Counted from the stretch's first letter, positions 34,119 to 42,796 are shown. The stretch is DNA of 64,000 bases from an uncultured Bacteroidales bacterium (GCA_902801475.1 CADCIO010000012.1:1-64000), one strand, 5' to 3'. Numbers and translations: made by a program. The notes: a model not told the origin generated them from the sequence alone.

Positions 34119-35498
34119 ATGCGAAGAATACATCTCTTTCTCATGTTGTTGTGCCTTACCCTATCTTCACAGGCACAGACTTTCTACGAAGTCAACTACA
34201 CGGATGACGGGGTAGAGTACCTCGGACTGATGATTTATTATAGTGATGAAAACTGCAAGATGCGTCTCGTCACACCAGAATCACTCGAAGCAGATATGGT
34301 CTTCGAGTCGCAGTACGTGAATATGGTCGAAGAGAAAAGTGATGAGGACGGTGTGGGCATCATGGCCTATTATCCCTTAGAAAAGAGATTCCCCATTTTC
34401 CTGTGGTATTGGGAGGAAGATGATGCCAGCGATATCAGCGAAAAGCCGTTTGTCACCTATGACATCAAGAAAACCAAGAGCTATATCGAAGCAGAGTATT
34501 TCCACGAAATCCCTTTAGAGGAAATGGACGAGGAATACATCTCCCAGTTCTACGGAGAGGACGAACCCGAATACAAGATGCTGCTCAATGGCATCCTGCT
34601 TGTAAAGAATCAAAACTTGCCGCACCAAGACATTGAGGTGACGGTAGATGACCCTATATTTACCGACATCGAGACGGATGATGTCAACGAAGGGGAGAAC
34701 ATCGCTCCTGGAGAAGGCGGAAACACCTTAGGTATAGGAAATGCCGATGAATCCACCCTGCATCTGATTGTCGTTGCCAACACCAACGTGAGTGACATTG
34801 GCTCTGCTTGTGCCAAAGATATGGTCAATCTCAACAGTGAGTTTGGAGGCATCGCAAAAGTGTTGGGCATGAGATATGACCTGCAAGCCATCAGGGGAAA
34901 GAATTATAGCAAAGAAAACTTATCGAAGCTGATGCGCAACTTCCAGCCCAACAGCGATGACGTGGTCGTCTTCGTCTATACAGGACACGGTTTCCGTTTT
35001 GATGACCAACAGGACTACTACCCCAATATGGATCTCTGCCCCACCAGTTATGACGATCCCACGAAGAATTATGTGGCAGTCAGCGATGTGTATAAGGAAC
35101 TTGCTGCGAAAGGCGCACGACTCAACCTCGTGTTCAGCGACTGTTGCAATAATGAAATAGGTGAGACAACACCCATCATCAACACCAGCACGCTGTTCTC
35201 TCGTTCCAACAACAACTTCGATGTCAAGAAACTGGAAAGGCTATTTGTAGATGCCAGCGGCAGTCTAATTGCCACGGCGGCAAGTCCCGGTGAGATGTCT
35301 TGGTGTGGGGTGAATGGAGGATTCTTCACCCTGAGTCTCTTGGAGAGTCTACGTGCCCAGATCAGTGTGCTTTCGACAGGTCTTCCCGACTGGGAGACAT
35401 TGGTGGCTGATGCCCTAACGGCTGCCACCGCGAAATCGCAGAACAACGTCAACACAAAGGCGCAACATGGAATGAAAATGATTCGAATCAAACAATAA
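34119..35498 (+). CDS. Exported caspase-fold (C14/metacaspase-like) protein 1
   Basis: 459 aa from ATG 34119, where the signal peptide RRIHLFLMLLCLTLSSQA begins. The N-terminal 180 residues are a strand-rich acidic region without recognised family. An acidic linker (EGENIAPGEGGN) leads to a caspase-like p20 domain. VVFVYTGHGFRFDD carries the catalytic His290 and LVFSDCCNN the Cys pair 342/343, of which Cys343 aligns with the DxC nucleophile. A p10-like end (LIATAASPGEMSW) follows. Bacterial orthocaspases cleave after Arg/Lys; specificity here is unknown. Export points to the periplasm or surface. It is 13 nt from the thioredoxin gene. Confidence 0.85.
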   Translation: MRRIHLFLMLLCLTLSSQAQTFYEVNYTDDGVEYLGLMIYYSDENCKMRLVTPESLEADMVFESQYVNMVEEKSDEDGVGIMAYYPLEKRFPIFLWYWEEDDASDISEKPFVTYDIKKTKSYIEAEYFHEIPLEEMDEEYISQFYGEDEPEYKMLLNGILLVKNQNLPHQDIEVTVDDPIFTDIETDDVNEGENIAPGEGGNTLGIGNADESTLHLIVVANTNVSDIGSACAKDMVNLNSEFGGIAKVLGMRYDLQAIRGKNYSKENLSKLMRNFQPNSDDVVVFVYTGHGFRFDDQQDYYPNMDLCPTSYDDPTKNYVAVSDVYKELAAKGARLNLVFSDCCNNEIGETTPIINTSTLFSRSNNNFDVKKLERLFVDASGSLIATAASPGEMSWCGVNGGFFTLSLLESLRAQISVLSTGLPDWETLVADALTAATAKSQNNVNTKAQHGMKMIRIKQ

Positions 35499-35510
35499 AA
35501 CAATCATAAT

Positions 35511-36086
35511 ATGAAACTAATCATCAAAATTGCTTTGGGCATCATCTTAGCCCTTTTGATTCTTGTAGGTATCATCACTTGCGTGGGCAGTTGTCTCGAC
35601 GACGATGACGAAGTGCAAACCGAAGAATACGAGGAAGAACGTACAGACGACTATTACGAAGACGCTGACGAAGAAGACAGCGCAGACGGCACGAACATTG
35701 CACCTGGAGAAGAAGTCGTTTCCACCTCATCCAGTTGGGGTGATGGCACTTGCCGCTCTATCAATGCCAAGCAGTTCTATCAATTGGTGGCGTCCAAGAA
35801 ACAGTATGACACCTACATCGGCGAAGGACCTTGTGTCGTTGATTTCTGGGCTGACTGGTGCGGCTACTGCAAGCTCATTGACCCTTATATGAAGGCGCTG
35901 GCAAAGAAGTATAAGGGGAAGGTGCAGTTCTATAAGGTTAATGCCGATGAGAATGAGGAACTGTTGCAGCTCTATGGCATTGATGGGCTTCCCACTTTGT
36001 TCTTCTGTCATGGAGAGGACATCAAGACGACCAGCGGTGCCTCTTCACAAGAAGAATACGAGGAATTGGTACGAGAACTGTTATAG
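35511..36086 (+). CDS. Membrane-anchored thioredoxin-like protein
   Basis: 191 aa. An uncleaved-looking N-terminal helix (IIKIALGIILALLILVGIIT) is followed by an acidic tether (about 30-58, DDDDEVQTEEYEEERTDDYY). A thioredoxin domain follows with the active site WCGYC (Cys117, Cys120) and the cis-Pro loop GLPTLFF. The tether ends in GTNIAPGEEV, matching the linker NIAPGE of the preceding caspase, which suggests they work in one place or complex. As a periplasmic thiol oxidoreductase it could keep the caspase cysteines reduced or handle disulfides. That link is an inference from operon position. Confidence 0.85.
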   Translation: MKLIIKIALGIILALLILVGIITCVGSCLDDDDEVQTEEYEEERTDDYYEDADEEDSADGTNIAPGEEVVSTSSSWGDGTCRSINAKQFYQLVASKKQYDTYIGEGPCVVDFWADWCGYCKLIDPYMKALAKKYKGKVQFYKVNADENEELLQLYGIDGLPTLFFCHGEDIKTTSGASSQEEYEELVRELL

Positions 36087-36098
36087 GTTTAATCAGTT

Positions 36099-37073
36099 AT
36101 GAGGAAGTTTGCTTTCACATTATTTATTATTATAGGAGTCACGATGTTCGCCCAAGAGACGGACACCCTGTCGGCGTTTTCCGATGCGGAGCAGGAGGCT
36201 GAATACCAGTCTTTCTATGCTACCGATGAGGAAGATGACGAAGAGGTGATGGGCAAAACCATTGTGCAGGGAGGAAGCACGGGGAAAGTCAATACACGAC
36301 CAGTCAGCACTCCCAATCAGGAACCATGTAAGATGTGGGCGATTCTCGTGGCAGACACCTACGATGAGAACATTGGCGAAGATGATACTTATGATAATCT
36401 TGCACTCAACAAGGAGCTGAAAGCTATTGCACAATGTTTGGGTATCGAGATCAGCATCACGAACATCACAGCTAACAGAGCCTACAACAAACACAATCTC
36501 GCCAATGCCATCACCAATCTTCGTCCAGCCAAGAACGACATCGTCTTCTTCTGCTTCAATGGGCACGGTTTTCGATGGGATGACCAGAAGGACATGTATC
36601 CGAACATCTGCATGATTGGTCCCAATGATGATGTGTATGGGAATTATGTGGCAACGACGGACATCTACAATGCCATCAAGAACAAAGGTGCGCGCCTGAG
36701 CGTCGTCATCACCGATTGCTGCAATTCCAAATACGGAGAGCGCGGCCCCAGACAGAAAGAGAACACGCTCTTCAGCCGCAGCAACACACGGGTCAGCAAA
36801 AAGCGTATGAGCGAACTCTTCTTGGGCACCAAGGGGATGATTCTCGCTACTGCTGCCAAACCTGGTGAGTATGCGTGGTCTTTCGAGGGGACGGGCAGCG
36901 CCTTTACGCAATCATTCATCTCCCAACTCCGCAAGGAAGTCAGTGCCACTCACACGGAGAGTCCCAGTTGGCAACGTCTCCTCGACAACGCCATCGAATC
37001 TGCACGAAAGAAGACCACTTCCTGCGAGAATACGCAGCACGGCATGCGTTATATGAGCATTTCTAAGCAATAA
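36099..37073 (+). CDS. Exported caspase-fold (C14/metacaspase-like) protein 2
   Basis: 324 aa with signal peptide RKFAFTLFIIIGVTMFAQ. A short acidic segment (ATDEEDDEEV) precedes the caspase domain with CFNGHGFRWDD (His156) and VVITDCCNSKYGE (Cys207/208, Cys208 the probable nucleophile). ILATAAKPGEYAWSFEG closes the small-subunit part. It is a shorter paralogue of the protein at 34119, sharing GHGFRxDDQxDxYPN and the NTLFSRSN loop, but lacks that protein's 180-residue N-terminal region. It begins 12 nt after the thioredoxin gene. Both His/Cys dyads are intact, so both proteins may be active. Confidence 0.87.
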   Translation: MRKFAFTLFIIIGVTMFAQETDTLSAFSDAEQEAEYQSFYATDEEDDEEVMGKTIVQGGSTGKVNTRPVSTPNQEPCKMWAILVADTYDENIGEDDTYDNLALNKELKAIAQCLGIEISITNITANRAYNKHNLANAITNLRPAKNDIVFFCFNGHGFRWDDQKDMYPNICMIGPNDDVYGNYVATTDIYNAIKNKGARLSVVITDCCNSKYGERGPRQKENTLFSRSNTRVSKKRMSELFLGTKGMILATAAKPGEYAWSFEGTGSAFTQSFISQLRKEVSATHTESPSWQRLLDNAIESARKKTTSCENTQHGMRYMSISKQ

Positions 37074-37094
37074 CAACCTTTTATTACAAGCAAT

Positions 37095-37682
37095 ATGGAC
37101 AAGTTTTTTTCAAACAACACATTCGTCATCGACGAGAAGATCGCTGCATTCAAACTCTCCAATGCCTATAAGGTCTATAATGGAGAGGGACAGGAAATTG
37201 GCGCCATTCAGGAGCGCAAACCATTCACGTACATTCTGCTCGAATTCGCTTTGTCCAAGAGGATGGTGCCCTTTGAGCTCGACATTCTGAACGTTGACGG
37301 CAAGTGCATCGCACAACTCAAGCGCGGTCTGACGCTCTTTATGTCGAAGGTGCAGATTCTTAATGAGGCTGGTGCACCCATCGGTTCGTTCAAGCAAAAG
37401 TTCACGCTGCTGAAGCCGAAGTTCACGTTGGTAGACAATCTCGGACAGGAAATCGCTACCATCAAGGGCGACTGGAAGGCTTGGAACTTCGAGATCACGG
37501 ACGCTGCTGGTCAGAAAATTGGTACGATTGACAAGAAATGGAACGGTATGGCAAAGGAACTCTTTACCACAGCCGACAAATACGCTGTCAACATCGACCC
37601 AAGTGTGACCGATGAGAACACGCGCATTGCTGTGGCGTCGGTTGCCGCAGCGATCGATATGATTTTGAAAGAGGGAAATTAA
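37095..37682 (+). CDS. LURP-one/phospholipid-scramblase-like protein
   Basis: 195 aa without signal peptide. Repeated strands such as YKVYNGEGQEIGAI, VQILNEAGAPIGSFKQKFTL and FEITDAAGQKIGTIDKKWNG, then AKELFTTADKYAVNID, match the LURP-one-related (DUF567) beta-barrel fold. That fold is related to Tubby and scramblase C-terminal domains. Prokaryotic members are of unknown function; eukaryotic relatives bind phosphoinositides or move lipids. It is the last gene of the caspase block, 21 nt after caspase 2, and converges on coaBC. Confidence 0.82.
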   Translation: MDKFFSNNTFVIDEKIAAFKLSNAYKVYNGEGQEIGAIQERKPFTYILLEFALSKRMVPFELDILNVDGKCIAQLKRGLTLFMSKVQILNEAGAPIGSFKQKFTLLKPKFTLVDNLGQEIATIKGDWKAWNFEITDAAGQKIGTIDKKWNGMAKELFTTADKYAVNIDPSVTDENTRIAVASVAAAIDMILKEGN

Positions 37683-37715
37683 GGAAACCTCAACATTGAA
37701 GGGGCGCGCATGGGC

Positions 37716-38945
37716 TTAAAGACGTTCCAGCTCGTCCACAATATCTTTGGCTACCTCTTCTTTGGTCTTGAGGGGGTAGTCCTTTTTGTTGGCAGCCGTG
37801 ATGATGGTGATTTTATTGGTGTCGGTACGGAAACCTGCGCCTTCATCCTTGAGGCTGTTGAGCACGATGAAATCGAAGTTTTTCTTCTTCAGTTTGGCTT
37901 GTGCATTCGACTCTTCATCATTCGTTTCGAGGGCAAATCCCACGAGGGTCTGCCCTTGCTTCTTCATTTGACCTAATGAGGCTGCAATGTCAGGATTGGG
38001 TTTCAAACGGATAATCATATCATCGCCCGTTCTCTTGATCTTCTGCTCTGCAGTCGTCTCTGGGGCGAAATCAGCGACAGCAGCACACAGAATGGCCGAA
38101 TCCATCGATGGATATAACTCTTTGCAGGCCACAAACATCTCTTGGGCACTCTCCACATCGATACGATGAATGTTAGGAAACTTTGTCTGCATCAATGCAG
38201 AAACAGGACCGCAAACCAGTTCAACCTGAGCACCACGACGAGCACATTCATTTGCCAAAGCGAAACCCATCTTTCCAGAGGAATAATTGCCGATGAAACG
38301 CACGGGGTCTATCTTTTCATAGGTGGGACCAGCCGTGATGAGCACCTTCTTGCCCTTCATGCTGTCTTGCTGAGTATTCTCCTTCGCACAATTCTGTTGA
38401 GAGAAGAACTGCTCCAGACAAGCCACGATGTTCTCTGGCTCCTCCATTCGTCCTTTGCCCTCCAGTTTCGATGCCAAGAAGCCTGTGCCAGGCTCGATAA
38501 TATGGTTGCCATACGACTGCAAAGTCTTCAGATTCTGCTGCGTGGAAGGATGTGCATACATGTCCAAATCCATTGCCGGAGCAATGAACACAGGCGCCTT
38601 CATCGAAAGATATGTGGTGATGAGCATGTTGTCAGCCACACCGTTTGCCATCTTACCGATAGTAGAAGCCGTAGCTGGAGCTATCAGCATCACGTCTGCC
38701 CACAGACCGAGATCCACGTGAGAGTGCCACGTGCCATCGCGCTGAGCAAAGAATTCGCTGATGACGGGCTTGCTCGTTAGTGCTGAAAGGGTGATGGGGG
38801 TAATGAACTCCTTACCGGCAGGGGTGATGACCACCTGCACCTCCGCACCTTTCTTGATGAGCTGACGGATGATGAGGCATGACTTATAGGCGGCGATGCT
38901 GCCCGTGATGCCAAGCACAATTTTCTTTCCTTGTAGAGAATCCAT
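37716..38945 (-). CDS. coaBC: Bifunctional phosphopantothenoylcysteine decarboxylase / phosphopantothenate-cysteine ligase
   Basis: 409 aa, cytosolic, catalysing two steps of coenzyme A synthesis. The N-terminal flavoprotein CoaC has GSIAAYK, the catalytic His in WHSHVDLGLWADV and PAMDLDMY, with Asp where Escherichia coli has the Asn of PAMN. The CoaB domain begins near residue 200 (KKVLITAGPTYEKIDPVRFI) and includes GNYSSGKMGFALA. It lies 24 nt after dnaN on the same strand, probably one transcript. Its 3' end faces the inserted caspase block, not the DUF4835 gene that I would expect next. Confidence 0.95.
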   Translation of the reverse strand: MDSLQGKKIVLGITGSIAAYKSCLIIRQLIKKGAEVQVVITPAGKEFITPITLSALTSKPVISEFFAQRDGTWHSHVDLGLWADVMLIAPATASTIGKMANGVADNMLITTYLSMKAPVFIAPAMDLDMYAHPSTQQNLKTLQSYGNHIIEPGTGFLASKLEGKGRMEEPENIVACLEQFFSQQNCAKENTQQDSMKGKKVLITAGPTYEKIDPVRFIGNYSSGKMGFALANECARRGAQVELVCGPVSALMQTKFPNIHRIDVESAQEMFVACKELYPSMDSAILCAAVADFAPETTAEQKIKRTGDDMIIRLKPNPDIAASLGQMKKQGQTLVGFALETNDEESNAQAKLKKKNFDFIVLNSLKDEGAGFRTDTNKITIITAANKKDYPLKTKEEVAKDIVDELERL

Positions 38946-38969
38946 AAAATAAAGGCTTGCCGCAACCTA

Positions 38970-40094
38970 TTAATCCTTGAGCATCATTGGCATCAGCAGC
39001 ATGATGAGGTCTTCATTCTCCTCCTGTTCTGCAGGCGTGATGACACCTGCACGACTTGGGTCGGCAAGTTCCAACACGATGTCGCTGCTGGTGATGCTGT
39101 TGAGCACATCGAGAAGGAACGGACCGTTGAAGCCAATGCTCATTGGAGTGCCGTCATAATCGCACATGAGGTGTTCCTCTGCCGATGTGGAGAAATCCAG
39201 ATCCTGTGCAGAAACGGTCAATGTACCTTGATCCACATGAATCTTGATGAGTGCGCTGCTTTGGCTGGCAAAGACGCTCACACGACGCAAGGCGCTGATG
39301 AAAGCCATACGGTCGGCTGTCACACGGAACGGATTGTCGGTTGGAATGACAGAATTATAGTTAGGATAGCGTCCTTCAATCAAACGACAGCTAATGGTGT
39401 AGTCCGTCATCTGAATCTCTGCATTACGATCGTCGAAGCGCACGATTGTATCACCCTCAGCCTTTGGAAGTACGGTCTTCAGCAGAAGAGCTGGCTTCTT
39501 GGGCAAGATGAAAGCTGATGGCTCGTCCACATGAACAGAGAACACACGGTTGCGCACCAGCTTGTGACCATCACTTGCCACAAACGTAGTGCTCTCTGGG
39601 GTCATGTCGAAATACACGCCATTCATCTGAGGGCGGAGTTCATCGTCGGCAGCAGCAAAAAGGCTGCGGCTGATGCCGTTGAACAGCACTTGCGCATCAA
39701 TCGTCAGACTGCGAGCCGAGTCGCTCACGCTACTGGGCACTGGGAACTCATACCCGTTCTGTCCTATCAGATTGTACTTACCGTTTTGGTAGGTAATCTC
39801 GATGGCAGATGAGTTCGGATCCACCTGGAACATGATGGGCTGCTCCGAAATCTCCTTTACAGAGCTGATGAGTTGCTTTGCTCCAATAGCAAACTTTCCC
39901 TCACCTTCAGCATCCATCACCTCCACAGTCGTCACCATCGTGGTTTCACTATCGGATGCCGTCATCTTCAACTCCCCGTTCGCGAGTTCAAAAAGAATAC
40001 AATCGAGTATTGGCAGAGCGTTCTTAGAACTCTGCACTCTGCTTATCGTCTGCAAGCGATTGCTGAGACTGGTACTTGAAACATTAAATCTCAT
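38970..40094 (-). CDS. dnaN: DNA polymerase III beta subunit (sliding clamp)
   Basis: 374 aa from ATG 40094 (RFNVSSTSLSNRLQTISR); a TTG two codons earlier is ignored. The three repeated clamp domains are present, and the hallmark LPILDCILFE lies near the N-terminus. The C-terminus is LLMPMML, where most clamps end in MPMRL. The clamp tethers polymerase III to DNA. A strong promoter (40148-40118) lies 24 nt upstream and overlaps the divergent promoter of the DUF3127 gene. dnaA, the common neighbour in other phyla, is not here. Confidence 0.96.
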   Translation of the reverse strand: MRFNVSSTSLSNRLQTISRVQSSKNALPILDCILFELANGELKMTASDSETTMVTTVEVMDAEGEGKFAIGAKQLISSVKEISEQPIMFQVDPNSSAIEITYQNGKYNLIGQNGYEFPVPSSVSDSARSLTIDAQVLFNGISRSLFAAADDELRPQMNGVYFDMTPESTTFVASDGHKLVRNRVFSVHVDEPSAFILPKKPALLLKTVLPKAEGDTIVRFDDRNAEIQMTDYTISCRLIEGRYPNYNSVIPTDNPFRVTADRMAFISALRRVSVFASQSSALIKIHVDQGTLTVSAQDLDFSTSAEEHLMCDYDGTPMSIGFNGPFLLDVLNSITSSDIVLELADPSRAGVITPAEQEENEDLIMLLMPMMLKD

Positions 40095-40117
40095 GGTCAA
40101 AAATCTTTATTTGAACA

Positions 40118-40148
40118 CAAAGTTATGGAGAAGTTTTGACAATACAAA
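40118..40148 (-). promoter_or_regulatory. Promoter of dnaN
   Basis: On the minus strand TTTG (40148-40145), a 19-bp spacer and TAACTTTG (40125-40118). It overlaps the divergent promoter at 40135-40165 by 14 bp. Confidence 0.8.
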
Positions 40149-40165
40149 AAAAAAGCGTAATTTTG
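40135..40165 (+). promoter_or_regulatory. Promoter of the DUF3127 gene
   Basis: TTTG (40135-40138), a 19-bp spacer and TAATTTTG (40158-40165). The two -33 boxes of this and the dnaN promoter interlock, so polymerase binding at one should exclude the other. Confidence 0.8.
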
Positions 40166-40207
40166 TGGCTGATTTTATAAATAAGTAACATAAATACACA
40201 GAAAAAT

Positions 40208-40636
40208 ATGGAATTTACAGGAAGAATTATCAAGGTGCTTGAACAACGCGGTGGCGTCTCAGCCCGCACAGGCAACCCATGGAAGATGCAAGACTTCGTC
40301 ATCGAGGAAACCATCGGCCAGTTCCCAAAGCGTATGGTCTTTAACGTATTCGGCGAGGAGAACCTCAACCGATTCAACATTCAAGAAGGTCAGGAGCTCA
40401 CTGTCTCCTTCGACATCAACGCACGCGAATACAACGGACGCTGGTATAACGATGTACGTGTCTGGAACGTCGTAGCAGCTACAGCTGCCCAACCCGCCGC
40501 AGTCCAGGCAGCTCCGTTCCCACCAGCAGGTGCACCCGCAGCAGCCCCATTCCCACCAGCTGATCAGCCTGCCGCACAACCTGCCCAAGCTGCCTTCGAA
40601 GCTGCTCCGGACGAGTCCAGCGACCTGCCCTTTTAA
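40208..40636 (+). CDS. DUF3127 OB-fold protein with SSB-like acidic tail
   Basis: 142 aa. Residues 1-85 (EFTGRIIKVLEQRGGVSART, KMQDFVIEET, RWYNDVRVWNV) fit DUF3127, an OB-fold family of Bacteroidota. An Ala/Pro-rich flexible linker (about 88-130, with PFPPAG-type repeats) leads to the end DESSDLPF. This is the architecture of single-stranded-DNA-binding proteins, whose DDDIPF tip docks repair and replication enzymes. A role as an accessory SSB is therefore an inference from domain order, tail and the divergent pairing with dnaN. It could also be an RNA-binding relative. Confidence 0.8.
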   Translation: MEFTGRIIKVLEQRGGVSARTGNPWKMQDFVIEETIGQFPKRMVFNVFGEENLNRFNIQEGQELTVSFDINAREYNGRWYNDVRVWNVVAATAAQPAAVQAAPFPPAGAPAAAPFPPADQPAAQPAQAAFEAAPDESSDLPF

Positions 40637-40663
40637 GTAGTGAAAATTTAAAAACAAAAAATT

Positions 40664-40707
40664 AAAAGTGAAAGTTACCTGCCTGGATGGTGGATACTTT
40701 CACTTTT
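40664..40707. terminator. Bidirectional terminator, DUF3127 / DUF2264 genes
   Basis: AAAAGTGAAAGT (40664-40675) pairs perfectly with ACTTTCACTTTT (40696-40707). The A/T-rich stem gives a T-run in both directions, serving both convergent genes. Confidence 0.8.
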
Positions 40708-40721
40708 AGTTTTAACCCTGC

Positions 40722-42071
40722 TTATTCCCAATAAAGTTTCTGGCTGTTGATGTCCCACTTGTGGTCTTTGGGGAAGTCGTCACCCTCCCACGCCTTCTTA
40801 CTCGTCCATTTTTCAGCAGGGTCGGTCCAGAAAGGATCGGACTCTGGAAGGCCGAGAGGGAGGAAAGCGAGGCTGGTCAGATAAAGTGAACCATTGTTAG
40901 TGTACCAGTCGGCCACATTAGGATGAGGTCCCACAAAACCTATGGTAAGGAAACCGCCATCGTTGTAGTTCTTGCTCATCGCTTTGGCACTCTTGGCTGG
41001 ATTTTCCAGTTGTCCAAAGAACATACGGTTGGCGACAGCGGTGAGGGCTGAACGCACTTGTCCGTTATGCAATTCAGATGGAAGCTGCTTGCGCCATGCG
41101 AGTTGCGCCAATGGCTGCATCGTAGCCATACGGTAAGGAATGCTTCTGCCCACAACAGGGAAAGTTCCCTCAGGCGAGATGAACCGTTCAAGAATGACCG
41201 ACCATTTCTGCATCCGCTTCGTCACCTCCTGCAGACGGTTCTTAGCACCACGTATCTTATCATTGGTCTTGCTAAATATCAAATTCCCATCATTCGGGCG
41301 TCGGGCTGCAATCATTTCCAGACACTCGACATACATCGGCTGGATGACATATGAATTGTAGTAGTCAAACGCAAATGAAGGACCGTCGCTATAAACGCCG
41401 TCGCCTATATACCACTCTTCCACCTTCGCCAGTCCCATCTTGATGCGGTACGCATCGTAGGGGGCACCGACATACATGAGGAAACTCTCCTCCAATGCCA
41501 CAAAGAGCAGCCAGTTGGTATAAGGTGGGTCGTATCGACGCAGGCCTTGAATCTCCTTGATGTAACGGTCTTTCGTTTCCTTCGGCAGCGGCACCCACAA
41601 AGAATCGTAGCCACGATAAAGCCCTTGCACCACGTAGGCGCCATCCACCAGTGTCTGCCCTCCGTTCTCCCATCCGAGACGGTCGGGAGAGTCAGGATCG
41701 ACGGCATTGATAATCGCCTTACGTGTCCATTCTCGCAGCTGCCGACGCTTAGCACATTCGGGCGTGTCATCATCAGGCAGATTGAGCCAAGGAGCCAGTC
41801 CTGCCAACAGACGTCCAAACGCCTCCATGTAGGCGACTTTCTTGTCACGATTATCCCAGGTGGGTGATAGTTCCAGATTCTTGTTGCCACCCGTCGTGTC
41901 CATCACCTGCTGCAACTTCCCCTCTGCCATATTCTTCATGACAGGCTCCGCCATCTGGTACATGATGTCCACCCACACTTCTCGGTCAGTCTTCTGTCCT
42001 ACCTTTGGTGCAGCCCAAACGCACAGGACGGAAGAAAGCAGCACAATCGCTAAGGAAACTTTCTTCATCAT
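40722..42071 (-). CDS. DUF2264 family exported protein
   Basis: 449 aa with signal peptide KKVSLAIVLLSSVLCVWA. GRLLAGLAPWLNLPDDDTPE, YVVQGLYRGYDSLW, YDPPYTNWLLFVALEESFLM and DGPSFAFDYYNSYVIQPMY match DUF2264, an alpha/alpha-barrel family often found in polysaccharide-degradation loci and suspected to be a glycosidase or lyase. No characterised activity can be assigned. It stands alone here, on the minus strand, with no transporter or regulator beside it. MM at the N-terminus leaves two equivalent starts (42071 or 42068). Confidence 0.85.
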   Translation of the reverse strand: MMKKVSLAIVLLSSVLCVWAAPKVGQKTDREVWVDIMYQMAEPVMKNMAEGKLQQVMDTTGGNKNLELSPTWDNRDKKVAYMEAFGRLLAGLAPWLNLPDDDTPECAKRRQLREWTRKAIINAVDPDSPDRLGWENGGQTLVDGAYVVQGLYRGYDSLWVPLPKETKDRYIKEIQGLRRYDPPYTNWLLFVALEESFLMYVGAPYDAYRIKMGLAKVEEWYIGDGVYSDGPSFAFDYYNSYVIQPMYVECLEMIAARRPNDGNLIFSKTNDKIRGAKNRLQEVTKRMQKWSVILERFISPEGTFPVVGRSIPYRMATMQPLAQLAWRKQLPSELHNGQVRSALTAVANRMFFGQLENPAKSAKAMSKNYNDGGFLTIGFVGPHPNVADWYTNNGSLYLTSLAFLPLGLPESDPFWTDPAEKWTSKKAWEGDDFPKDHKWDINSQKLYWE

Positions 42072-42131
42072 AGGTTAATTGGATAGTTAGTTAAAGGATT
42101 AATAAAAAGGAAGGAATGAGTAAAAAACGGA

Positions 42132-42731
42132 TTAGTTGTATCTTCCAAATTCTGTGACGAGGTCACCATTCATCAACACGAGGCTATCTGTAGTCAGCTG
42201 CATGATCTCGAACGTATCAACAATGGCAGGTGTCTCAGAACCAATCTTCCTGGGGCTATGCAACAAGAGCAAGCCATTTTTTACTTCCCACGAATCGTAG
42301 TCAACAGACATATTATATGTGGCGGCACCACCACCAGGATTGAGTTCCAAGCTCTGTTCCCTGCCGTCAGCACCTCGTTGTGACCAGATATGTTGCAGAG
42401 ACGTAAGATTGACTGCCACTGAGGCAAAAACATCCTCCTTCGTGACATTGTAGATGACATCCAGCTCATCACCCACAATCAGTCCACCCATCACATCCTG
42501 CCCGTTCTTGCTGATGTAGAGCGTGTCGCCATCATCATTGATGAACTCTATGACATTCATCGACGATCCATCACCCACCGTTCCATGTGCTTCGCAAATG
42601 CCTGGCATCTCGTGCAAGGGCACCACTTCCACATCAGACTTCTGCTGATCCTGCTGCACTTTTTTCTTATCCTCGCAGGAGAACAGCAACAATGCGGCAA
42701 GAGCCAGCAACATTACATTAATCTTCTTCAT
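42132..42731 (-). CDS. Lipocalin-like lipoprotein
   Basis: 199 aa from ATG 42731, where the lipoprotein signal (MLLALAALLLFSC, lipobox LFSC) begins; an upstream ATG at 42758 would put the promoter inside the gene and is rejected. The mature part opens with charged residues (EDKKKVQQDQQ). It ends in a short repeat of strands (NGLLLLHSP, DTFEIMQLTTDSLVLMNGD) typical of Bacteroidales lipocalin-like lipoproteins. The ligand is unknown. It has its own promoter (42786-42756) and terminates near 42120 without a clear hairpin. Confidence 0.65.
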   Translation of the reverse strand: MKKINVMLLALAALLLFSCEDKKKVQQDQQKSDVEVVPLHEMPGICEAHGTVGDGSSMNVIEFINDDGDTLYISKNGQDVMGGLIVGDELDVIYNVTKEDVFASVAVNLTSLQHIWSQRGADGREQSLELNPGGGAATYNMSVDYDSWEVKNGLLLLHSPRKIGSETPAIVDTFEIMQLTTDSLVLMNGDLVTEFGRYN

Positions 42732-42755
42732 GATTCTTTCGTTTGGTTTTGTTGG

Positions 42756-42786
42756 CAAAGTTAGTGTAATTTAAAGACAATACAAA
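42756..42786 (-). promoter_or_regulatory. Promoter of the lipocalin-like lipoprotein
   Basis: On the minus strand TTTG (42786-42783), a 19-bp spacer and TAACTTTG (42763-42756), about 25 nt before ATG 42731. Confidence 0.75.
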
Positions 42787-42796
42787 ATAAATAAGA

